Positions 34,640 through 43,494 of a stretch of DNA of 64,000 nucleotides are shown one piece after another. The notes under the pieces were generated by a model. That model did not search any database, was not told the origin of the DNA, and worked only from the letters and a program-made list of their open reading frames with translations. The DNA lies in assembly GCA_947460825.1 (NCBI GenBank), contig CANHHA010000003.1:49852-113851 (forward strand), read 5' to 3'. How positions within the stretch are numbered: the stretch's first letter is position 1; each line of letters starts with the position of its first letter. Both the position numbers and the translations under genes were made by a program. This stretch comes from Flavobacteriales bacterium (GTDB lineage Bacteria; Bacteroidota; Bacteroidia; Flavobacteriales_D; Crocinitomicaceae).

Positions 34640-35350
34640 ATGTCGAACAGCCTTGTCATAATTCCCACCTACAACGAGCGTGAAAACGTTCAACGGATGG
34701 CTCATGCAGTTATGGCGCTGGAAGAATCTTTTAATATTTTATTTGTAGACGATAACTCTCCTGATGGTACCGCCGAAATCATCTCAGGCATTATGGAGAC
34801 ATACCCGAATCGGATTTTTATGCTCAATCGCGCTGGAAAACTTGGTTTAGGCACTGCCTACATTGCCGGATTCAAATGGGCTTTAGCCAAAGAATATGCC
34901 TTTATTTTTGAAATGGATTGCGATTTCTCACATGACCCTGCGGATTTAATTCGTCTAAAAAGGGCCTGTGTGGATGGTGCCGCTCTCGCCATTGGATCGC
35001 GGTATTGTAAGGGTGGGAAGATTGAAAATTGGCCCTTCAGTAGGTGGTTGTTGTCTTATTTTGCCAACCTTTATGTACGATTGGTTTTGTGGATTGGGGT
35101 GCACGACTCCACCGCCGGATTCAAATGTTACACAAACCAAGCTCTTCAATCCATTAACCTAGATATTATTCACTTCAAAGGCTATGCATTTCAGATATGT
35201 ATGAAATATGCGGTGCGAAAACATCAATATCCAATCACCGAAGTACCAATCACGTTTAAAGACCGGGTATACGGAGAATCTAAAATGAGTACAGGGATTT
35301 TTAAAGAGGCTTTACTCGGCGTTTGGAAAATGAGAACCATGAAATTATGA
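34640..35350 (+). CDS. Polyprenol-phosphate mannosyltransferase-like GT2 enzyme
   Basis: 236 residues of a GT-A fold. The N-terminal IIPTYNERENV and FVDDNSPDGTAE (35-46) bind the nucleotide sugar. EMDCDFSHDP (about 93-102) supplies the DxD metal motif, and GSRYCKGG and STAGFKCYT match dolichol-phosphate mannose synthase. There is no C-terminal membrane domain, as in the short bacterial DPM1 type. It would transfer mannose to a polyprenyl phosphate on the cytoplasmic face for later glycan or protein mannosylation. It overlaps pyrC by four bases (ATGA). Confidence 0.9.
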   Translation: MSNSLVIIPTYNERENVQRMAHAVMALEESFNILFVDDNSPDGTAEIISGIMETYPNRIFMLNRAGKLGLGTAYIAGFKWALAKEYAFIFEMDCDFSHDPADLIRLKRACVDGAALAIGSRYCKGGKIENWPFSRWLLSYFANLYVRLVLWIGVHDSTAGFKCYTNQALQSINLDIIHFKGYAFQICMKYAVRKHQYPITEVPITFKDRVYGESKMSTGIFKEALLGVWKMRTMKL

Positions 35351-36684
35351 GTCGAACCATACTTCGGAATGCCCAGATTGTAAATGAAGGCCAACGGTAC
35401 TTTGCAGATTTAAGCATCCGTGGTGAAATTATTGAATCCATTGGCGGTCAAATTGACCTGCCTTGTGATCAGGAAATCGATCTGAATGGGAACCTCTTAA
35501 TCCCAGGATGTATTGACGACCAAGTGCACTTCAGAGAACCGGGCCTTACCCACAAAGCAGATATTTATACGGAATCGCGTGCAGCCGCTGCCGGAGGAAT
35601 CACTTCTTTTATGGAAATGCCCAATACGGTTCCTAATGCTTTAACTCAGAGCCTTTTGGAGGAAAAGTATGCTATAGCAGCGGAAAAATCGATTGGTAAT
35701 TATTCCTTTTTCATGGGCGTTTCAAACGATAATTACGATGAGGTGATGCGCACCAATTCTGAACATGTATGTGGAATTAAAATCTTTATGGGGTCTTCCA
35801 CCGGTAATATGTTGGTGGATAATTACCATACCTTGGAACGCGTATTTGCAAATTCCCCCGCGCTAATTGCCACGCATTGCGAGGATGAAGCGACCATAAA
35901 ACATAACCTTGCCAAGGCAAAAGAAAGGTTTGGATTGGAAATACCCATCGAGATGCACCCGATAATTCGCAGTCAAGAGGCCTGTTACCTCTCTTCTTCT
36001 TTTGCGGTTGAACTCGCTAAAAAAACGGGGGCAAGGCTTCACGTATTGCATATTTCATCGGGAAAAGAAACGGCCCTTTTCTCAAATACACTGCCCTTAA
36101 AAGAAAAGAAAATTACAGCAGAAGCCTGTGTGCATCACTTATGGTTCAGCGATGACGATTACGCCATGAAAGGAAATCTCATCAAATGGAATCCTGCCGT
36201 AAAAACACAAGAAGATCGCACAGCAATTTGGAAGGCGGTCCTTGAAAACCGAATAGATGTCATTGCAACCGACCACGCGCCTCACACCCTTGAAGAAAAA
36301 GAACAGAACTACCTAAATGCGCCATCGGGTGGTCCATTAGTTCAACACGCATTACTTGCCATGCTTGAAAAATCAATTCAAGGCGTGATTTCAATAGAGC
36401 GTATTGTAGAAAAAATGGCCCATGCACCTGCGGATTTATTCCGCATTGAAAACCGCGGCTATATCAAAGAGGGATATTTTGCGGATTTAGTGGAAATTAA
36501 TCCTAAGCATAAAACAGCGGTTAGTAGAAACAATCTGTTCTATAAATGTGGGTGGTCTCCGTTTGAGGGAATCACATTCAGCCACGAAGTAAGCCGAACA
36601 TTTGTTAATGGTCGTTTAGTGTATGAGGGCGGTAACATGATTGAAGGCAGCAACGGAAAACGTCTTTTGTTTAATCGATTATGA
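35347..36684 (+). CDS. pyrC: Dihydroorotase
   Basis: 445 residues from the ATG at 35347, which overlaps the previous stop. Amidohydrolase motifs include IPGCIDDQVHFREPG (53-67), SFMEMPNTVP, ATHCEDEAT and TDHAPHTLEEKE. It closes carbamoyl aspartate to dihydroorotate in pyrimidine synthesis. The usual HxHxR metal motif reads Q-V-H-F-R here, so the first ligand His is Gln59; the remaining ligands appear intact. I recall the same variant in other Bacteroidota dihydroorotases, so it is probably normal for the phylum. The 3' end overlaps the DUF4296 gene by four bases. Confidence 0.93.
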   Translation: MSRTILRNAQIVNEGQRYFADLSIRGEIIESIGGQIDLPCDQEIDLNGNLLIPGCIDDQVHFREPGLTHKADIYTESRAAAAGGITSFMEMPNTVPNALTQSLLEEKYAIAAEKSIGNYSFFMGVSNDNYDEVMRTNSEHVCGIKIFMGSSTGNMLVDNYHTLERVFANSPALIATHCEDEATIKHNLAKAKERFGLEIPIEMHPIIRSQEACYLSSSFAVELAKKTGARLHVLHISSGKETALFSNTLPLKEKKITAEACVHHLWFSDDDYAMKGNLIKWNPAVKTQEDRTAIWKAVLENRIDVIATDHAPHTLEEKEQNYLNAPSGGPLVQHALLAMLEKSIQGVISIERIVEKMAHAPADLFRIENRGYIKEGYFADLVEINPKHKTAVSRNNLFYKCGWSPFEGITFSHEVSRTFVNGRLVYEGGNMIEGSNGKRLLFNRL

Positions 36685-37010
36685 AACTAGCAGTGAGTGT
36701 CTTTTGCTTTTTTCTTTTGTTTGCTTGTCAATCCACCCATGGTCATTCGTCTGTGATTGAAGAAAATAAAATGATCGACGTTATGGCTGAAGTTTATCTC
36801 CTTGAAATGCATTATCAAAAAAATTATGGTGCTCCTGTCCAATACAAGAAACAGCTCGACCGTGCCTTAAAAATCCTTTTTTCCTCCCATGGAACTACGA
36901 AAGCTTCCTATGAAAAAAGTTTTGGTTTCTATGCCTCTAAACATGATAAATTCATACAAATGAATGAAGCGGTTATTCAACGATACAACACCATGTTACT
37001 CGAAAAATAG
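36681..37010 (+). CDS. DUF4296 lipoprotein
   Basis: 109 residues with lipobox LLFAC (Cys16), then a helical domain: MIDVMAEVYLLEMHYQ followed by FSSHGTTKASYEKSFGFYASKHD. This matches DUF4296, a short lipoprotein found after pyrC in many Bacteroidota. Function unknown. It converges with a HEAT-like protein gene, overlapping by 15 bases. Confidence 0.85.
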   Translation: MKLAVSVFCFFLLFACQSTHGHSSVIEENKMIDVMAEVYLLEMHYQKNYGAPVQYKKQLDRALKILFSSHGTTKASYEKSFGFYASKHDKFIQMNEAVIQRYNTMLLEK

Positions 37011-37544
37011 CCCGTCATCTTCTTGCATTTTCAATTGTTCAAGATGTTGAACCAGTGAAACGATTAGCTGTTGTTTTTGGTCCCCATCCACAGGTTGATT
37101 TTTAACATACTCTTTTAATACAAGTTCAGACTCCAGGAGTTGTTGCTCTTGAAATGGGCCTTCCATTTGTTCAATCAGGGTTAAACACTCCAGGGTGCCT
37201 AAATAATCTAATTGTACCGCTAAGGCCACAAAAAAAGCTAATTCACCACTAAAATCTAACCGTGTATTCCACAACACATTAACGATTTGTGCCTTAAGGT
37301 CTTTAAATTCCTGATTTGAGAGTAAATCCATCCATGCTTCCCGAGCTCCTTTTGCTGAAATAGAAGCCAACAACTCATAAAGCGCCTTTTTATGGGGCAA
37401 TTCCTTATGCAATAAATAGCATTTAAAAAGATCAGGTAATTGACTTGTTTTGCCTTTTTCTTCCATTAATTCCACACCGCTTAGAACCGTTTCTAAGTCG
37501 GTGGATTGAAGCATTTCAAGAGGGGTAAGTTTAGTTGTTGACAT
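36996..37544 (-). CDS. Hypothetical helical protein (HEAT-like)
   Basis: 182 residues, acidic, almost entirely helical. Repeated pairs of amphipathic helices (LLASISAKGAREAWMDLLSN, VNVLWNTRLDFSGELAFFVA, LECLTLIEQMEG) look like HEAT/ARM repeats that bind proteins. No catalytic motif. The start overlaps the rsmA 3' end by 14 bases, so it is co-expressed with rsmA. A homologous gene follows rsmA in related genomes, as far as I recall. Family not named. Confidence 0.65.
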   Translation of the reverse strand: MSTTKLTPLEMLQSTDLETVLSGVELMEEKGKTSQLPDLFKCYLLHKELPHKKALYELLASISAKGAREAWMDLLSNQEFKDLKAQIVNVLWNTRLDFSGELAFFVALAVQLDYLGTLECLTLIEQMEGPFQEQQLLESELVLKEYVKNQPVDGDQKQQLIVSLVQHLEQLKMQEDDGLFFE

Positions 37545-38310
37545 ACGGTTCGATTAATAGGGTTAGTTGAATAAAAGATGCTACCGAAAGTTGCTCTGGG
37601 CGCTGTGATTCAAACTCCTCGGTTAATATTACGTTCGGAAAAACGGCCCTAATTGAATTCCGTAAGGTTTTTCGGCGCTGGTTAAAGGCGGCTTTTACTA
37701 CTTTAATGAAAAGTTTTTCATCACAACCTAAGGCGGTTCGTGAGTTTCTTACGCAGCGAATTACACCGGATTTTACTTTTGGGGGCGGATAGAAGGACCC
37801 TGGTTCTACAGTAAACAAGTAACTAACCTCATAGTACGCTTGCATCAAAACGCTTAATATCCCATATTCTTTGCTTCCAGGGGGCTCGGCAATTCTGCGG
37901 GCCACCTCTTTCTGAAACATTCCGAGAATCAACGGGATTTGATCCTTTGCCTCTAAACATTTAAATAAGATCTGAGACGAAATGTTATATGGGAAATTCC
38001 CCACCACACAAAACTGCGCTTCTTGGAAATACTCACTAAAGTTCGCCGATAAAAAATCTTGGCTATATACCTTATTAAACGCTGGATGTGCTTTTTTTAG
38101 ATAAAGGATTGATTCCAAATCTACTTCGAATGCGCAAAAATCAATGTCGGTTCGTTTAAGAAAAAAATCAGTGATGGCGCCCTTGCCAGGCCCAATCTCC
38201 ACTACGTTCATCGGTGTAGCAAAAACGGGTAAGGCCTCTGCAATTTTCTCACAAACCGCTGTATTGATTAAAAAATGTTGGCCTAAGTGTTTTTTTGCTT
38301 TAACATTCAT
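37531..38310 (-). CDS. rsmA: 16S rRNA dimethyladenosine transferase RsmA (KsgA)
   Basis: 259 residues. The start KKHLGQHFLIN and SAM motif VEIGPGKGAIT (37-47) are diagnostic. The catalytic motif NFPY (105-108) and the C-terminal RRKTLRNS helix are also present. The enzyme dimethylates two adjacent adenosines near the 3' end of 16S rRNA, a late step in 30S assembly. It overlaps the DUF4286 gene by four bases. Confidence 0.96.
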   Translation of the reverse strand: MNVKAKKHLGQHFLINTAVCEKIAEALPVFATPMNVVEIGPGKGAITDFFLKRTDIDFCAFEVDLESILYLKKAHPAFNKVYSQDFLSANFSEYFQEAQFCVVGNFPYNISSQILFKCLEAKDQIPLILGMFQKEVARRIAEPPGSKEYGILSVLMQAYYEVSYLFTVEPGSFYPPPKVKSGVIRCVRNSRTALGCDEKLFIKVVKAAFNQRRKTLRNSIRAVFPNVILTEEFESQRPEQLSVASFIQLTLLIEPYVNN

Positions 38311-38621
38311 GGGATGAGTTCTGAAATTAAATCCATAGTCGTTCTAAAGGCCACGAACTTACCTTCGTAACGAGCAGAATGGTCCACCTGTAATCGCGGT
38401 GCGTGGACCAAAAGATACCGTTCATAGTCTTCTTTACTTAAGGCCCAATAAAGTACTGAAAACGTACATTCATCTGCTTCATTTCCGTGTACCTTCGAGA
38501 GCACGCACTTGCTGAAGCACTTGGTTTGAAGGACCTCGGGAATGTGACACTCTTGCATCCAACAAACCCAATCGGATTCTATAGATGGGTCAATACTAAC
38601 GGATACATTATACAACATCAT
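38307..38621 (-). CDS. DUF4286 protein
   Basis: 104 residues with a ferredoxin-like layout: strand MLYNVSVSIDPSIESDW, helix with CWMQECHIPEVLQT, strands KVHGNEADECTFSVLYW, helix DYERYLLVHAPRLQ, and a last strand with YEGKFVAFRTTMDL. This is DUF4286, a small cytosolic protein usually next to rsmA in Bacteroidota. Function unknown. The first Met overlaps the upstream stop (TAATG). Confidence 0.85.
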   Translation of the reverse strand: MMLYNVSVSIDPSIESDWVCWMQECHIPEVLQTKCFSKCVLSKVHGNEADECTFSVLYWALSKEDYERYLLVHAPRLQVDHSARYEGKFVAFRTTMDLISELIP

Positions 38622-40027
38622 TAGGGATTCAATTTAAAACATTGATATGGATTAGTAAAGGAGAACTCTTCTCCCCAATCTCCTCGAAATACTACAGCAA
38701 AGGATAAGCCTCCGCCAAAGGTGTAAACCTGCTGAAGTCCTTGATCGAAATTATAGTCCCACACATTAAAGGGTATGTTAACCGACCCTGAAAACTCTTT
38801 TCCGGGTAAAATAAGAACTTGTGTGCCTTTCATTAACTTACATTGTTGTGTAGTGCCTGAGCGTATCAAGAGGCTATAAACCGGCGAACTAGTTTGCTCA
38901 TTAAAGGCAATTAAAAGTACGTCATAGGCAGATGAGTTCTTACAATTCAGGGTAGCTTTTCCATTAAATTCAGTAAGCGAAGTTGTGCCTTCAAGGATAT
39001 TTTCAACGGTACTATCCTTGAGTGGGATAGGGTTGTAATAAAAGTCATTTAAACCCTCAGATAAAGACGAATAGAGTGCTTCTCCCTTTTTATTTACAAA
39101 GGCTTGCCTGATTTGATAAGCAAGCCCACTTGAATTTGAACTTAAGAAAACTGTTGATCTAAGGGGTTTATATCTTTTCAAGGTTGTATCGATAAAAACA
39201 CGCTCCTTTCGTGTAAAATAAACAAGGGAAGAAGTCGGAGTGAATGGAGCCGAATCAACTTCCCTTGCAAACATCCAATTTACCGTAAATAAAACCGCAA
39301 ACATTCCTAAGACACCTAAGGCCAAACGAAAGATCAATGGCCGATTCAATTTACTCTCCTTTTTATCCTTCTTTTGAATGTTTAATTGTCCCTTCTGAAA
39401 ACGAATCCATGCCTCATCAATGGCTCCTTTCACGGCGACTGGACAAGGTATTGATCTTAATTTGGACAAAATAAATCCCGCCGTAGCGGATGAACAAAGG
39501 GGGTTGTTTATCCGCTGAAGGGAGCGTTCTATGAATTCAATACGCAAGACTTCCCACTCCTTTGGAAAGGCACGGTAAGCATCCAACTTACGGGGGGAGG
39601 AAAAATTGTAAACGGCTTGATTATAGGCGTTCTCCGACTGGATTGACGATGGAAAATCCCGATCGTTTTGCTGGGTTATTTGTTGTGAAATATGCGGCAA
39701 TTTCATCTTAATTGCGGTTGAGTCAACTACACAGAAATAACTTACGTAATCTGTCAAGGCCCCCCAAAAGTCATCTTCTCGCGGGTTGAACACCGGTAAA
39801 AAATGTGCGATATAGCCTTTAAAATCTAACAACATTGAATTCTTAAGAAGCATCGAAGAATCCTTAAACCGGGTAATTTCTTTGCCTTGCAAAAATGACA
39901 ATAAGAAGGGATTCGATTCAATCCACGCATTGAAAAGAGCGGTTTGTTCGGATTGAATCTGCTCAAAACCAATCACTTCATCAAGTGTACTCAAAGCATT
40001 ACGTTCAGACTGAGTATAAAAGCGCAT
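38621..40027 (-). CDS. Hypothetical membrane-anchored protein of 468 residues
   Basis: The N-terminal cytosolic half (about 1-235) is helical with several Phe- and Trp-rich segments. A single transmembrane helix follows (about 239-258, FRLALGVLGMFAVLFTVNWM). The periplasmic half (about 260-468) is rich in beta strands and ends LSFAVVFRGDWGEEF. This single-span topology with two distinct domains resembles a sensor or scaffold, but no catalytic motif is visible. I do not recognise the family. It is first in the operon with DUF4286, rsmA and the HEAT-like gene. Three bases before the ATG is TACCTTTG, a perfect -7 box. Confidence 0.6.
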   Translation of the reverse strand: MRFYTQSERNALSTLDEVIGFEQIQSEQTALFNAWIESNPFLLSFLQGKEITRFKDSSMLLKNSMLLDFKGYIAHFLPVFNPREDDFWGALTDYVSYFCVVDSTAIKMKLPHISQQITQQNDRDFPSSIQSENAYNQAVYNFSSPRKLDAYRAFPKEWEVLRIEFIERSLQRINNPLCSSATAGFILSKLRSIPCPVAVKGAIDEAWIRFQKGQLNIQKKDKKESKLNRPLIFRLALGVLGMFAVLFTVNWMFAREVDSAPFTPTSSLVYFTRKERVFIDTTLKRYKPLRSTVFLSSNSSGLAYQIRQAFVNKKGEALYSSLSEGLNDFYYNPIPLKDSTVENILEGTTSLTEFNGKATLNCKNSSAYDVLLIAFNEQTSSPVYSLLIRSGTTQQCKLMKGTQVLILPGKEFSGSVNIPFNVWDYNFDQGLQQVYTFGGGLSFAVVFRGDWGEEFSFTNPYQCFKLNP

Positions 40028-40030
40028 GGT

Positions 40031-40038
40031 CAAAGGTA
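40031..40038 (-). promoter_or_regulatory. Candidate -7 element (TACCTTTG) with leaderless spacing
   Basis: Exact TAnnTTTG on the minus strand, three bases before the ATG at 40027 of the 468-residue protein gene. Such a position predicts a leaderless transcript. Confidence 0.4.
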
Positions 40039-40042
40039 CTGA

Positions 40043-40073
40043 TTTTTAATTCCAAGTCTTTTTGTTATCTTTG
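40043..40073 (+). promoter_or_regulatory. Candidate promoter of the T9SS cargo gene
   Basis: TTTT (40043-40046), 19 bases, then TATCTTTG (40066-40073), an exact -7. The ATG is at 40097. Confidence 0.55.
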
Positions 40074-40096
40074 ATTTAAATCTTTAACGAAACACT

Positions 40097-40816
40097 ATGA
40101 AAAAACTATTACTTTCTTTTGCTGCAGTCGGCCTTTTAGCATGGTCGGTTGAGGCACAATCTTGCATTCCCGGTGCGAATTTTGTCGATTCAACGTTTGG
40201 TGTTTGGCCCGATACGGTTCAAAATCTTCCTCCTGCGGTTGTGAATGCATTTTATTCAACTGACCTTAACTTTAAAGCGCCTGCAGATGCTGGTGATGTT
40301 CCTGGGAGTCCGGCTAGTGGCGCGATAGAATCCTTTACCGTTTCATCGGTTACCGGATTGCCTTCCGGTGTAAATTATAGTTGTAATACCCCAAACTGCA
40401 CCTATGTTGGTGGGGATAACGGTTGTGCGAATGTATATGGTACACCCACACAAACAGGGGTTTTCAATATTACCATCTCCATAGACGCTCAAGTTAATGT
40501 CGGATTTGGAATTATAATTCCCTACTCACAATCCTTCAGTGGATACAAAATCATTGTTGGGACCGCCGGAGTAATCACCGGGGTAATGGAGCCTCTTCAT
40601 GCTTTTCCTAATCCTTCCAATGACATTACAACCGTTGAAGGACTAAATGGAACTCGTCTTACTTTGAACAATTTAAACGGTCAGGAATTGTTGGTTAAAT
40701 CCATTGAAGGACTTTCCACAACTGATCTAAACATTGCTAACCTGAATGCTGGTGTTTATTTTATCAATGTATATGGAGAACAAGGGGTTGAAACAATAAG
40801 AATGATTAAAAATTAA
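40097..40816 (+). CDS. T9SS type A sorting-domain protein
   Basis: 239 residues with a signal peptide (cleavage near VEAQ/S). The central part (about 20-155) is a beta domain with paired cysteines (CNTPNCTYVGG, GCANVYG) that resembles a putative-Ig or adhesin module. The last 70 residues are a T9SS domain: LHAFPNPSNDITTVEG, LTLNNLNGQELL and LNAGVYFINVYGEQG. It is a small, secreted, surface-attached protein of unknown role. A strong hairpin terminator follows the stop. Confidence 0.85.
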   Translation: MKKLLLSFAAVGLLAWSVEAQSCIPGANFVDSTFGVWPDTVQNLPPAVVNAFYSTDLNFKAPADAGDVPGSPASGAIESFTVSSVTGLPSGVNYSCNTPNCTYVGGDNGCANVYGTPTQTGVFNITISIDAQVNVGFGIIIPYSQSFSGYKIIVGTAGVITGVMEPLHAFPNPSNDITTVEGLNGTRLTLNNLNGQELLVKSIEGLSTTDLNIANLNAGVYFINVYGEQGVETIRMIKN

Positions 40817-40840
40817 TTAGGGGAAATACCCTTAAAAGGA

Positions 40841-40866
40841 AAAGGCCGCTTTTGCGGCCTTTTTTA
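40841..40866 (+). terminator. Rho-independent terminator, bidirectional
   Basis: A stem of nine pairs (AAAGGCCGC with GCGGCCTTT) around a TTTT loop, followed by a T run. The opposite strand also has a T run, so it can serve both the T9SS gene to the left and the Omp28 gene that ends just to the right. Confidence 0.9.
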
Positions 40867-41799
40867 TTATTCAATATGTTGTTTTACTACCTGATAAATT
40901 TCCAATGTGGTTTTGTCATAGACGTAAACCAATACATGCATATTGGCCGCATTATACGTTCCTACTAGTTGATTTGGTACGGCGAAACTATAATTCACAT
41001 AGTACTTATCTCCGATTAGATCTGCGCTGATCAGCGTGCGGCCGAATGGTGTATTATTTAAATTTCCCCGGTGTATATCGCGGTGGATGTACGTTGAATT
41101 GTGTGAGTTATCACTCATTTTTTGATCGCCGACTAATGAGTCTTCAACCAAACAAGCAACAATACCTAATTCTGAAGATATGGTTTGGTCTAATTTCTCA
41201 ACCTCCACATGTAAAAACGCGCCTTTAGTGCTCGGGTAATAGTTAAGGGCTGTTTGAATATTAACGTTCAGCTCATTTTGGGTAAGTACATTAGAAACCA
41301 TTCCCGTCCATGCTACCGGGCTCTGAAAAATGACACCACCGCTATTAATTCTAGATACCGTTCCTCGAGGGTTTCCAATAAACCCGCCATCATTAATCCC
41401 GAAATATTGTCCGATTGCCAAGCCATCGGTCGTAGTAAAATCTAAGGGGTATTCCGGAAGCGTGACCGTTTGAAAATCACCAACTCCAGTGGGTCCGGCA
41501 TGAATCGAAAGGGGGAAAACACGTCCGGGATTTGCTTCGTACAAGGCATGAGCAAGGTCAGCGGCGGCAGGACAATAAATACACTTATGCCCTGTAAAAT
41601 CCTCTAGTAGGACATTTCTATTCACATTGGTGTTTGGCGAAAACTGTGGCCATTCATTCGCTAAATAATCCGACCAGTTACCGGGATACAACGTGGTATC
41701 CAATCCGTTTGTTGATCCCGGGGGATAGGGATTTGATACGTGATCACAACTTGCACCCAGGGCCAGAATTATAAAAAAGTACCATAACAATCGATTCAT
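40867..41799 (-). CDS. Omp28-related lipoprotein with thioredoxin-like motif
   Basis: 310 residues. Lipobox LALGASC (Cys18), then LLEDFTGHKCIYCPAAA (64-80), a CxxC site (73 and 76) in a thioredoxin-like fold, as usual in the Omp28 family. The rest contains GFIGNPRG, a pattern like the cis-Pro loop, and C-terminal beta strands. It is the last gene of a TlpA, DUF6029, Omp28 cluster, so it probably acts in the envelope in disulphide handling or as an accessory of the DUF6029 protein. Confidence 0.85.
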   Translation of the reverse strand: MNRLLWYFFIILALGASCDHVSNPYPPGSTNGLDTTLYPGNWSDYLANEWPQFSPNTNVNRNVLLEDFTGHKCIYCPAAADLAHALYEANPGRVFPLSIHAGPTGVGDFQTVTLPEYPLDFTTTDGLAIGQYFGINDGGFIGNPRGTVSRINSGGVIFQSPVAWTGMVSNVLTQNELNVNIQTALNYYPSTKGAFLHVEVEKLDQTISSELGIVACLVEDSLVGDQKMSDNSHNSTYIHRDIHRGNLNNTPFGRTLISADLIGDKYYVNYSFAVPNQLVGTYNAANMHVLVYVYDKTTLEIYQVVKQHIE

Positions 41800-41802
41800 A
41801 TC

Positions 41803-43494
41803 TTAAAAACTTTGAGTGAAACTTAAGGTAAGGCCATTATTAGCAGGAACAAATCGACAAACACCACCTACACAAAACAAACCAGCCCGTTGGCGGCCAT
41901 AGGATAACATAACGCGTGTTGATTCATGAATATAGCCGCAGGTCACGTTTGGATAATTGACGCGTTTCGATGCGTCGGGGTTTCCGTAGTTGTATTGATT
42001 AAGGAAACTCACAAAATAGCTTGGAGAAACGGTATACTCAACCAACGCGGTAGCCCAATTCCCTTTATCATTAATGCTTCCATCGTCTTTCTTGTTTACA
42101 AACATTCCCTGAAGCTCAACGCGAATGTTGTGTTTTGAATTGATTTTATATGAGGCTTCAACAACGCCTATGTGAGAGGATATAATCCCCGTGGCATCGT
42201 TCGAAACTTTTGCAATATCATTATTAATGACAATGTTAAAATAGGATACCAACAGTAGGAGTTTCTTATTGATTCTTCGAGTAATATTTACGTTAATGTC
42301 TCTCCAATATAAACTATCGCTTTTGTCGAACAGGTGCGTTTCATAGGCAACGCGACTAGAATCTAATGGATTAATACCGCTGGTATGCTGCACTGGGCGA
42401 TAGGTTGTAGATGCATTAACTCCAAGCGTAGTTCCGTATTTTCCTCCCAGTTTGGAACCTTTCTTGAGGGTATATAATAAATCTGCTTGATATGCCACCT
42501 CTCCCAACGGTTGTGTTGCATAGGGATATAGTGTAGCCACCAGATTGTAGGTGTGTGTTTTATTGAGTGCGGGAAGATAATTGATGAAAACGTCTTGAAG
42601 TTCTTTATTCCGATCTGAGCGATAGCTCATGTTATCCACCGATTTTGCAGATAAACTAAAGCCAATGCCTTTCTTAGAATAGCCAAAGTTTACTACCGCC
42701 GCGTGGCCAAAATTGTAGATTTTACTATTATCCAACGAGGGGTCTTGTTCTTTTTGAATGTACTCACCATCGAAACGAAAGTTCTTGTACTGTAATTTCA
42801 TACGTCCGCCATAGGCACCTACATTTTCCGGCAAAATCAATTGGTCATCGTCATCTATTTGGTATTTACTGACAAAGCTTCCTCCTAGAATTACATCTAA
42901 AGGAAATGCGCTGAGTTTAGCAAAGGTTTCATTTAAATGAACATCTGCATCAATACCGCGCACGATACCTGCTGAATTAATGACACGACCTGCTTCAAAG
43001 GAAAGACGTTGCTTCCCGTATACTGCCTTAAGTTGAATGCCCTTCGTGGGTTTAAAAATAATACGTACCCCATCAAGTACATTGTCATAGCCGAGTGCGC
43101 GGTCTTCATAGGCTCTAAGTGCCAAGCCATTGCCAAACTGCTCGTAAAAATGCCCAACCGTTACATCTACTTTTGAATTCACATAACCCGCATAACGCAT
43201 ACCGAGTCCCGTTCCGTCGAATCGATTTGGATATCCTTGAATTCGTGGCAAATAACTCTCCAAGCGCATTCCTGCTTTAAATCCCGAATTTGTGTAGAAA
43301 ACATTCATGTATGAATTAACTAAGCCTTTCGAGGGTGGCTGCAGGGCATTGATGACCGGGTCATCGTTCAAATACTGAAACGTGGATTCAATGTTTCCGG
43401 TAAAATTTCCTTGAGACCAAGAAAATTGACCCGTAAAAATGGTGATTAAGATAAATCCCCATTTATTCAATGCTAAGCTTTTTGATTTCTTCAT
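41803..43494 (-). CDS. DUF6029 outer membrane protein
   Basis: 563 residues from the ATG at 43494, which begins the signal peptide (cleavage near SWSQ). The body shows repeated amphipathic strands, including GLGMRYAGYVNSKVDVTVG, YEQFGNGLALRAYEDRALG and FDGEYIQKEQDPS. It ends with a Phe-terminated strand (LTLSFTQSF), characteristic of a beta-barrel. DUF6029 is a Bacteroidota family of unknown function. Its start lies inside the tlpA gene (32-base overlap) and its stop is three bases before the Omp28 start. The three genes are therefore tightly coupled. Confidence 0.85.
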   Translation of the reverse strand: MKKSKSLALNKWGFILITIFTGQFSWSQGNFTGNIESTFQYLNDDPVINALQPPSKGLVNSYMNVFYTNSGFKAGMRLESYLPRIQGYPNRFDGTGLGMRYAGYVNSKVDVTVGHFYEQFGNGLALRAYEDRALGYDNVLDGVRIIFKPTKGIQLKAVYGKQRLSFEAGRVINSAGIVRGIDADVHLNETFAKLSAFPLDVILGGSFVSKYQIDDDDQLILPENVGAYGGRMKLQYKNFRFDGEYIQKEQDPSLDNSKIYNFGHAAVVNFGYSKKGIGFSLSAKSVDNMSYRSDRNKELQDVFINYLPALNKTHTYNLVATLYPYATQPLGEVAYQADLLYTLKKGSKLGGKYGTTLGVNASTTYRPVQHTSGINPLDSSRVAYETHLFDKSDSLYWRDINVNITRRINKKLLLLVSYFNIVINNDIAKVSNDATGIISSHIGVVEASYKINSKHNIRVELQGMFVNKKDDGSINDKGNWATALVEYTVSPSYFVSFLNQYNYGNPDASKRVNYPNVTCGYIHESTRVMLSYGRQRAGLFCVGGVCRFVPANNGLTLSFTQSF

